A DNA stretch of 64,000 nt, taken from Tribonema minus (lineage: Eukaryota > Sar > Xanthophyceae > Tribonematales > Tribonemataceae). Below are positions 32,401 through 41,833 of this stretch, piece by piece. The position numbers and the translations under genes are program-made. The notes below the pieces were generated by a model that was not told the DNA's origin, did not search any database, and worked only from the letters and a program-made list of their open reading frames with translations. Location: positions 248,001 to 312,000 of the forward strand of contig JAFCMP010000346.1 in the NCBI GenBank assembly GCA_017506865.1, read 5' to 3'. Position 1 is the stretch's first letter; the number at the start of each line of letters is the position of its first letter.

Positions 32401-35400
32401 GTCCACGATGCCGTCATCAGAGGGGTATGTGTTTCCATATTGCCTGTACAAGTGGTATTGATAACGCAGTGCATTTCTGTACTCTTCGTGAACCTTGGAG
32501 TACGTATTTATAAATAGTTTTGACGCCGCCAAGCACGTCAAGGCCGCGCTGTGCACGAGCTGCGTTCACGACGCCATCATCCGAGGGGTGCGTTTGGCCA
32601 TATTCTTGAAGTAGATCTGTGCACTTGAAGTATATGCATGCGGGCGACGCCGCCAGGCACGTCAAGGCCGCACTGTGCGCCAGCTGCATGCAAGGTACCG
32701 TCATCCGAGGGGTGCATGTGTGTGACGCATACTGATTTTGCGTGATCTGTGTCACGTGTGTATGCTTGAAGTAAACGCGCGCGGGCGACGCCGCCAAGCA
32801 CATCAAGGCCGTGCTGTGCACGAGCTGCGTACACGACGCCGTCGTGTTCGCGGGGTGCGTGTTGTGACACGTTCTAGTGTGTTATGATCTGTTGCACGTA
32901 GTATACACTTGAAGTAGATGTAGAAGTGTATACTGGAAGCATACGTGTACTGTTGATGCCGTCACGAGCGCGTCCAGGCCACAATTGATGATGCTCATCG
33001 CCCCTCGAGCGTCACCCCCCTCCTGGCCGTTCCTGTCTCTGTAACTGCCGTAACTGCAGATGCGAGAACACCTCTGCGCGCCACTGCGCGCGGTGCTGCT
33101 GTCATTGGCAGTGACACGCAATTGCTGCACCTCCGGGCAACCACATTTGATGTTGCTCTTCGCCCCTCGAGCCTCACTCATTCGTTCGGCCGTTTCTGTT
33201 TCTGTAACTGCCGTAAGTGCAGATGCAAGAGCACCTCTGCGCGCCGCTGCGGGCGGTGCTGCAGTGGTGTGACACCACGGACGCGCTGGCCAAGCGCCGC
33301 GCCGCGCTGGTTCTCGACTATGATCACCACAAACGGAAGGTGAGGTGCAAGTTGCAATTGGGTAGAGATGATTTAAGAACGTCACAGCAGTAGCATTATT
33401 TGATGACATGTATATGACGCATTCACCTGGAAACAGTAGCATGATATGATTAGCGTATACGTGATGTTGTGGTAGTGGATGCGTGACTTTCACACATGAT
33501 TACGATCACCACAAACGCAGGGTGAGGAACAGTTTGTCATTTCAAGTGCATGCAGTTTGCTGCTGCCAAGTATTCAATTGTTACCTGTGGCAATACCGTC
33601 AGCTGATCGTCGCGAAAGCTTCAGCACGAGCAGACCGCTTTGGATAACCCAAGCCTTACCCTATGCACCAGGTGCCGCGGTATGCGTACAACATGAAGCC
33701 TATCGTACGCGCACATCTCAAGACATACCCCCCCCCCCCCCTGTTATCCCCCCCTGCCATTCAATGCCCAACACTTGCCACCGTCAGGCACGCCAACAGT
33801 ACATGTACTTGCGTTTAACTTTACTGAGCTTCAAAAGACGCACCTCAGAGCAGAAGTGTTGTATGTAGAGGCGCAGAACGATGCACGTTGCAATGACTTT
33901 GATGTATGTGTTTCCCGATGCATGTGCATGCTTTGGACTGTCTAGCGGTCAACTGCCTGGTGCATTGCACTGATGCAAGTTGCCATGAAGCGAGCGCTCC
34001 GCCCCCTGCTGTGTGCGCGCTTGGCTCTGATGAATGTGAAGAAAAACAAATGCGGCGCACGACAACCTCAGCATTGCACGTCCCTGGCAATGCACGTGCC
34101 ATGCGCCACTGCGCTTGAACGAGTCTTGTGATCACGCATTGCAGATGGACACCATATGTGCTGCCTGTCGCCAAGGCTTCTCATCAGAAAAGTCCAAGCG
34201 CGCGCTGATGATCCTGAATGACCCATCAGCTGCTGTACAACAGCGCGACTGGACTAATCATCCGCACGTGTCTCAACGCACGTGCCGCAACGCACATGCC
34301 TCCCCCCCCCCCGCCCCTCACCAACGCATGCCGCCCCCCCCCCGTCCCCCCCCCAACGCCTGCCGACGCCCGTCGCCTCATCCCACTCCCCCCCCCCCCC
34401 CCCCCTTCCCCCCGTGCTGCAGCTGGCGGCGGCGCAGCAGCGCGCCGCCGCGGCGCACGCGACGGGCCGCCGCGCCTCCGCCGACACGGACGAGCGCGAC
34501 GCCGCGCTGCGCCAGGCCAAGCTCGCCGCATCTACAAACGACCTGCGCGCCACCACCGCGGACCTGCTCGCGCACATCGCAGCGCTCAGCCGCGTCGAGC
34601 GCGCGCTGCGCGACGCCGTGTGCCGCGGCCTCGCGGCGGCGGCGGCGGCGCGCGCGCGCGCCGCGCGCTTGCGCCGCTGGACGCCGGCGGCGTGCTGCGC
34701 GACCCCGGCGTCGCCGAGTGCCTCGCGGCGATGGAGGCGGCGGCGGCGACGCGCGGCGGCGGCGGCGGCGGCGCGGCGGCGGCGGCGGCAGCGGCGGTGC
34801 CGGAGCAGGAGGCGGCGCTGCGCGAAGCGCTGGTGGCAGCCGCCGCGGAGGTGCGTGTGATTGCTGCTTGCGCTGAGCACTGCCGCTTTGTGCTTTGTGA
34901 AGGTGCTCATGTGTTGAGCCACGCTGCGTGGCGTGAGCAAAGGGCGCTGCTCGTGATGAGCGCCGCTGCTCCGTCCGTGCGCGCCGCCACGTCTGCCCCC
35001 GCACCGTCCCCCCTCAACGCTCCCAGCCTCCAAATTGCACACCCTTACGCGTACACACACACACGCGCGCATGCGCTGCGCAGGCCAGGGCGGAGGCGGA
35101 CGCCGCAGCCGCCGCCGCCGACGCCGCGGCGGCGGCGGAGGCGGCGGCCGCGGAGCTCGAGGCGCACCCGCCCGGCGCGCTGTTTGGGCGCTCGCTGGCG
35201 GCGTGGTCCGCGCCGCCGCCGCCGCTGCGCGAGTGGGTCGCGTACCTCGACGCGCACGGCCTCTACGTGCGCGGCCTGTTCCGCCTGCCCGCCGCGCTGG
35301 ACGACGTTTCGGACCTCAAGCGCCGCTACGACGCCGGCGAGGCCGTCGCGCTCGACGCCGTCAGCAGCAGCAGCGGCGGCAGCGGCGGCGGCAGCAGCCC

Positions 35401-35938
35401 TGGCGGCAGCACTGGCAGCGGCGGCAGCAGCGCGTCCGGCTTCGCGGCGCCACGGCTGCGCCACAGCGTCCACGACATCGCCGCGCTCCTCAAGATGTTC
35501 TTCCGCGAGCTGCCAGAGCCGCTCATACCCGCCGCCAGCTACCGCGCCGCGCTTGACGCCGCGGCGGCGCCGGCGCTGGCGGCGGCAGCGCCGGACGGCA
35601 GCGGCGCGGTGGCGGCGGTGCCGGCCGCGGCGGTGGCGGCGTTCGTGGCGGCGGCGCGGCCGCTGCTGGCGGCGCTGCCGCCGACGCCGCGCGCGTGCGC
35701 GCGCCTGCTGTTCGCGCTGCTCCACCGCGTGCACCTGTGCGCGGGCGACAACAAGATGACGGCGGAGAACCTGGGCATCGTCTTTGCGCCGAACCTCCTG
35801 CGCCCCGCGGAGGCGGGCCAGCCGACCATGGCGGAGCTGCAGCCGTGCATAATGTTCGTGCGGCGCGTCGTAGAGAGCGCGCCCGACGTCTTTGCCAACC
35901 TGTGGGACGGGTACCCGTCGAGCAGCGCCGCGGCATAG
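29493..35938 (+). CDS. BAR-domain RhoGAP (Rho GTPase-activating protein)
   Basis: Exons with matching phase: 29493-29751, 31361-31608, 33223-33339 and 33829-33903, possibly 34145-34232, then 34423-34850 and 35083-35938. The start is ATG 29493 (MLKRRSSANTP). The first exons form a BAR-like helical region (KFKDWKRRVGETALQKIG, PLAEFARLRDDLSLMQSQI, APLRAVLQWCDTTDALAKRR, LQKTHLRAEVLYVEAQND). The last exon is a RhoGAP domain: REWVAYLDAHGLYVRGLFRL with the catalytic Arg finger in GLFR, LLKMFFRELPEPLIP, and NKMTAENLGIVFAPNLLRP. It would switch off Rho-family GTPases at curved membranes. The exon at 34423 changes frame within a GCG/CGC run near 34630-34675, so a base is probably missing in the sequence or the allele is broken. 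Poly-Ser/Gly and poly-Ala insertions interrupt the GAP domain. Confidence 0.85.
31678..32860 (+). repeat. Nine extra copies of the 3' end of BAR-RhoGAP exon 2 with donor
   Basis: The real edge is 31541-31608 (GDAAKHVKAALCTSCVHDAV). Further copies start near 31678, 31824, 31957, 32081, 32220, 32357, 32520, 32645 and 32785, spaced 123-163 bp. Nearly all keep the CGAGGGGTGCGTTT-like donor. Between them lie CTTGAAGT/ACTTCAAG motifs and stop codons, so the array is intronic rather than a run of coding repeats. No acceptor precedes the copies, so they can act only as alternative 5' splice sites. Confidence 0.92.
33040..33125 (+). repeat. Upstream copy of the acceptor and start of BAR-RhoGAP exon 3
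   Basis: TGTAACTGCCGTAACTGCAG followed by an ATGC.AGA.CACCTCTGCGCGCC start at 33059 duplicates the real junction at 33203-33265. Spacing is about 164 bp. A copy of the exon's 3' end with donor (ATTACGATCACCACAAACG..GGTGAGG) lies downstream at 33497-33525. Confidence 0.9.
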
Positions 35939-36467
35939 CGCGCAGCGGCGGCGGCAGCGGCGGCGGCGGCGGCAGCGGCGGCGGCAGCAGCGGCGGCGGC
36001 AGCAGCGGCGGCGGTGGCGGCGGGTGTGCCTTCGCGCTCACCAGCGTCGGCGTCTGCGTGCGGCCCGCTGCTGCCCCAGGTGCCCGTCCCCCTGCCGTGC
36101 CCCGGGGTTTCCCCCCTGCTGATGCGACGTCAAAGTTGAGCATACACAGAGCGCGAGAGGCTCTGTACCAGCCGCAACTGCGGGTGCTCAGCTCGTGGGA
36201 CTGCGGCCCGTGTGTTGTGCGGCGGGGAAGCGACTCTGCGCTCGCGCAACCCGGGCAGCGGCATGCGCCTCTCTAAGTGTAATCGGTGTTGCGTCGTCCT
36301 GAGACATGTGCCGTGCCGTGCCGTTGTGGTAGAGGCAGCTGCGTGTAAAGCGCCTCCCCCTCCCCTCAGTTTTCGTGCCACGCGCGCGCCCGTGAGCGTA
36401 GAGAGCGATTGGGCTGCCCGACCATCGTTGAGCACTGCTGGCTGCCGGTAGTGCCCCCCCCCCTTGG

Positions 36468-36760
36468 CAACAGAGCGAACCTTCAGGCATGCTGTCATAT
36501 CATGCTTTGCGAGAAAGGACACGACATGAGCACGTCAGTGATACACTTGTACCGTAGTAGGTGGATCCATGCACGCAACACCACACTGTGGTGGGTTTTT
36601 CCTGAGTTGCGCTGCTGTTGACTCGGCTGGTGCAGGGATTAGCTCACATCATTGCAGCAGAGCGAACCTCCAGATGTGCTGTCATGCTTTGCGAAGGAGC
36701 CAGGACACGACGTAGGCACATCAGTGGTGTACAAGTAGGTAGGTGGAATCATACACGCAG
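36468..36760. repeat. Two-unit duplication in intergenic DNA, about 187-bp period
   Basis: The blocks CAGAGCGAACCT.CAG, GCTGTCAT, ATGCTTTGCGA, GGACACGAC and AGTAGGTGGA occur in the same order in both units (starts about 36468 and 36655). It shows that local duplication with a similar period also happens outside introns. Confidence 0.75.
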
Positions 36761-37554
36761 TGCTTCATCTGTCTAGAGTCGTACGCATCAATAGCAGCTT
36801 GCACTCTTGGTCTGCCAAGGTCCATATGAAGTGATGGTGCAAGAAGCAGCCAGACAATATGCTTGGCGTGATGGACAGTGCAGATGTCACATCATGGACA
36901 GTGCAGATGTCACATCACATGCTGAGCATCACCTTGAAAATCGTGGGCAAGCCAGGTTTGACAAAAGTAGCTGACAACAAGCCGTCAATGTTCTTGTTGG
37001 TCTCATTATGCAGTCAGCAGCTGCAAGTGTTAGCAGTGCACTCCTCAGCCAACGCTGAGCCCCGCAGAGACTGTGCCAGTGCCAGAAGCATAAGAACCGC
37101 ACAGCCCATAGCGTCTGACTTGAGACTTGGCGGTGCATGTGCTGCCGTCTTGCACTCCTTGTCCCCCCACCACCACCTACACAGGGCTAACTGAAGGCTG
37201 GTCGGTGCCAGGCCACTGTCGCCATAGAGCGGTAGGCGTTGTTTGTACGCGCAGGGGACCTTGACATGGACCCCCCCCCCCTTTCTGATACAATGGCCGC
37301 TTGGTGTCAGATCGCCATGTGCAATCAGGGACCCAGCGTGGCATCTCATGCTATCGCTGATGATGACCGTTCAACATGCGCATTTGCCATGCTGAGCTCG
37401 CGCCGTCTTGCAAGCGGCCGCTGCAGACCGAGGCGCAGCATGCATGCGCACCAGGTACACAGCCGTCGCTGAACTTGTCGCCAATTCCGCCACTGCGCGC
37501 TCGGATGGTCATGTTGTCTGTCGAAAAGGTGGCTGTGTTGTTCATCCGGAGTGT

Positions 37555-37665
37555 CGCAGCCGTCCACAGGCGTCACAGCTTGAAGATTTGTATTGAAGTA
37601 GGACGGCCCCTAGCGTCGCTTGCGCTTGGTGCCGACGTCGCCATCGTCCGCGGGCGTCACAGCTT
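37555..37665 (-). repeat. Copies of the last exon's C-terminal end beyond the stop codon
   Basis: The true end is 37695-37740, encoding GAKRKRR and stop. A copy at 37611-37660 still encodes DDGDVGTKRKRR and stop. An eroded copy of its CGTC..CAGGCGTCACAGCTTGAA part lies at about 37557-37585. These lie downstream of the functional stop codon. Confidence 0.75.
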
Positions 37666-37694
37666 GAACATGCATCTTGAAGTAGGAGAGTCCC

Positions 37695-40600
37695 CTAGCG
37701 GCGCTTGCGCTTTGCGCCAGTCTTGTCATCGTCCCCGTCCGCAGCCATCGCCAGGCAGTGGGCAATGGCGGGGCCCCTGAGCTCCCACACCTTGCGCTGC
37801 AGCTGCGCCGGTGTGCAGCGAGCGGCACCGTGGGAGAGAGGGGTAAGTCATATTCAACTGCGTGCATCTTCAACTGTGGGCAGGGGCTGCGCTGCGGTGC
37901 ACCGCGGTGCAACGAGGGGCGCCATGGGAGAGATGGCCAGTCAGATTCAACTGGGCACATTTCCAACTGTGGTTTGTGGGGGCTGCGCTGCGGTGCGCCG
38001 CGGTGCAGCGAATGGCGCCATGGGGAGAGGGGTAAGTCATATTCAACTGCGTGCATCTTCAACTGTGGTTTGTGGGGGCTGCGCTGCGGTGCGCCGCGGT
38101 GCAACGAACGGCGCAATGCGAGAGATGGCCAGTCAGATTCAACTGCATGCATCCTTCAACTGTACACGGCGCGCGAACACACGCCTGCGTAACCGGAACA
38201 CCTACATACCTGCCCCGATGCGCCACACTTCAAGAAAGTGCATAAAGCGTGCACGCCTCGAAGCGCACGCGCAGGACGACGCGGCGCGCGAACATGCCTA
38301 CGCAACTCAGATACATACCTACATACGCCAAACTTCAAGAAAGTGCGTACCACCGTACCTCAAAGCGCACGCGCAGGACGATGCGGCGCGCGAACACATG
38401 CCTATTTAACCGAAACGCCATGGATGCCTGCCCCTCAAGAAAAAGTGCATACCAACCTACCTCAAAGCGCACGCGCAGGACGATACGGCGCGCGAACGCG
38501 CCCGCGTCGGGCACGCCGCCGCCTCCCGCTGAGCGTTGCTGCTGCTGCTGCACGCCGATGTCCATCACCTCCATGAGCAGCGCCTCCCTCTCGAGTATCT
38601 CCATCGCGGCCTGGCGAAGCGCAACGCGATGCAGTGTAGCGGACAGACACATGCATAGGGTCAAGGCCAGGCGCTGCGCGTTACGCGGTATTGACGAGTG
38701 CATATCATACCTAGTTTGCAAAAGTGAGGGCCAGGAGTACACGTACTGTACAAGGATGTACTGGCCAGGACCAGCGCACTCCAAAAAGCGCCGCGCACGC
38801 CGTGGCAGTGGCGTCTGTGTCTTGTACCTGGTTTGCAAAGTGATGGCGAGGAGTACGCGGCGTACTGTACAATGATGGACTGTACTGTACAAGGATGTAC
38901 TGCAGCACGTCGTTTCAAGCATGCATGTGCACACCACGCGTGCGGTAATATGTCTGTCTTGTGTTGCACTTATTGGGCTGCGAAGTGATAGCATAACCAG
39001 CATCGATTGCGTCGCGGAACAAGATCTCGTGGGCGGAAACTGTATCTGCAACAAGATGATCACGTGACAGGGGCACGTATGCAGCGCTGTCGAGCGGTGC
39101 TGCTGCACTGGGCTCGTAGCCTCCGCTCACCCAACCTGCATACCCGTGCTGAGAGATGCTGCCACCTGAGCGCTGACGCCTCATGCATCTCGCCGCTCAA
39201 AGCAGGCTAATTGCGCGTGATCATGTGCAACGCCGAGCACTGCTGCCGCACTGGCACCAGCCCCTCTCAGACAGTGGCGCTGCGCGCAGCGACCCTAACC
39301 CTAAGACCAAGTGCCGGTCCGTCACCTGCAGCCGGCGAATCGCCAAGTCGATCTCCCGTCACACACTGTCCGCCACCGCGGCAGCACGACCATCGCTGCA
39401 CGCCCGTCTTACTTCAACCCCACCCCCAATCCTAACCCTGACATCAGCCCTCACCCTAACCCCGACCCTAACCCTCAGCGTCACCTCAGTCCCTACCTAA
39501 CGCAAATTCCAACCACCACCTGCAGCTGGCTAATCGCCGCATCGATATCCCGCCACACACTCTCCGCCACCGCGGCAGCAGCGTGGCCATCGCCGCACGC
39601 TCGTCTTACTTCAACCTCAATCTCAACCCTGACCCTACCCCCTAACCCTAACCATCACCTCAGCCCCTACCCCCCAACCCTAAGACCAATTCTCACCTGC
39701 AGCTGGTAAATCGCCGCGTCGATCTCCCGCCACACACCGTCCGCCACCGCGGCAGCAGCGTGGCCATCGCCGTACGCCTGCCTTACTTCAACGCTCACCT
39801 CAACCTAACCCTAACCCTAACCCTGATTCTAACCCCAAGTCCAATCGCCGGCCCGTCACCTGCAGCTGGCGAATCGCCGCGTTGATATCCCCCCACGCAC
39901 TGTCGGCAGCAGCGTGGCCACCGCCGCACGCCCGCCTTGAATCCAGAACCTCACAGCAACCCTAACCCTATCCTAACTTTGATGGCGAGCGCCTGACGTT
40001 ACCTGCAGCTGGCTAATCGCCACGTCGATTTCTCGCCACGCGCTGTCGGCAGCAGCGTGGCCATCGCCGCACGCGCGCCGCAGCCGGCCCGTATCAAGCG
40101 CCAGCGCCGCCGTCACCTCAGGCCGCGTCAATTGGTCCATGTCGACCAATGAGGTCGCGGCATCGATGACCGCGGCCGGCGATTGGCCGGGCCGGAGCCA
40201 CAGCGCGTGCAGGTCGGCGTCGCGCGCCACGAGGTGCGACAGCGGCGCTATCATCAGCTGCGCGCAGCAGCGTCGGCGGCAGCGGGGCAGGCGAGTGGGT
40301 CGCACGATTTTATGTACAACAGTGTACAGAAGTATAATTTGGGTGGTTTATGTATAAAGACCATAGGCATCATTTGAAAATGTACTTGATGCAAGGGTGC
40401 AGGTTGGCGTCGCGCGCGGCCAGTGCGACAGCGGCGCTATCATGATCTGCGCGCGCAGCGTCGGCGGCAGCGGCAGCGGCGGGGCAGGCAAATGGGTTAT
40501 GGGGGTATGAAAGTGGGTGTTTTCTATCGACCATAGGCAGCACTTATGTAGGTATGTGCTGCAAGGGTGCAGGTCGGCGTCGTGCGCGGCGAGGTGCGAC

Positions 40601-41789
40601 AGCGGCGCTCATGAGCTGCGCGCAGCAGCAGCGGCGGCAGCGGCAGCGGCGGGGGCAGGCAAGGGGATTGTGCGTGTACGTATTCACGTGGTGTTTTCAA
40701 ATTGCACGAAGTACGTGTTACCGATGCTCGAGTGTATACCGATGCCGCACGCAGCGTGGTGCGTCAGCGATAGTATCGCGAGCTGTGCGCACAAGTCGGC
40801 GGCGGCGGGGCAGGCGAAGGGGGTTGTGCGAATGGGGGTATCCACGTGGTGTTATCAAAACCGTACGCAGTACATTTCGCTGATGTTTGGGTGTATGCCA
40901 ACGTCACGTGCGGCGAGTGCGTCAGCGGCGCTTTCACGAGCTGCGCACAGAATCGACAGCGGCGGAGCAGGAGCAGAGCGCAAGAGTAGGGGGTTGACAG
41001 CAGGATTATACAGGCCATGCAGAAGCCCGTTGGCGCCAGACTATATCACGTTGGGGCGCATCATGCTGCGCAAGTAATTAAGAAGTTGAGATTGAACACT
41101 TCCTGGTCCTCTACCTCTCTCGTGCCAATGGCGATGACACATCCAGCAGCGGCGGCAGCATGCCCATTTCTGTGATCAAACGTGGACCCTCTTTGTTTGA
41201 CACTGTCTGCTACTTGTGGCATGTCAGTGCCAATGACCACTGCGCGACCCTTGTGATCACCAAGCGTCGGCGCACGAGCGCATGAGGGAGGTGCATCCAA
41301 CTTCAAGTTGAACTTGAATACCGCCGCCGCCGTCCTCTACATCTGTCGCGCCGACGCTGCTGACCCTTACCTGTGGCGGCGGCATATACTTGAAGTATAC
41401 ATGGAGAACTGCTACAGTGACGTTCAATTCGTGATATCACCGTGTCCTCTACACTACTTCTGCCGTGCCGCTGTCGATGATGCTTACCAGCGGTGGGCGT
41501 GGCAGGTTCTTGCGCTGTAACGGCTCGCCGCTGCGCCGGAGCGCCAACTTCAATTCCTTGTTCGTGCTGAACTTGACGTACAGGCGCCTCTCCATCTTCA
41601 ACTCGCCCTTTCTGAAGACCATGCCGATGCGCACGGCGCGCTCCGCGAGCTGCAGAGCGCGGGTAGGTAGGTAGTGTCAGGGTATGGTGTTGGCTTGATG
41701 CTGAAGGTTGCGCTACTGGCTCTCTTTGGTAACAATTGGAGTTAGGGTTCAGAGTTAGGAGTAAGGTTTGGGTCTTTCACTTTGCGTGA

Positions 41790-41833
<44 letters not shown>

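Larger units (their letters stand above)
35939..37694. other. Convergent intergenic region between BAR-RhoGAP and the unknown nuclear-protein gene
   Basis: About 1.75 kb holding the 3' ends of both genes. (GGC)n-rich at first. There is a tandem duplication of about 105 bp at 36468-36580 and 36655-36760, and a 25-bp doublet at 36869-36919. Copies of the last exon of the minus-strand gene lie at 37555-37665. No separate gene recognised. Confidence 0.55.

Noticed and set aside
31541-32860. Regularly spaced direct repeats that could be taken for a CRISPR array
   Set aside because: The repeats are about 65-bp coding exon ends with splice donors, spacing is irregular and long, and the DNA is eukaryotic. 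No cas-like gene is nearby.
34145-34232. Extra exon of the BAR-RhoGAP gene (MDTICAACRQGF...)
   Set aside because: Phase and splice sites are compatible, but the sequence does not look BAR-like; kept only as a possibility within that gene's entry.
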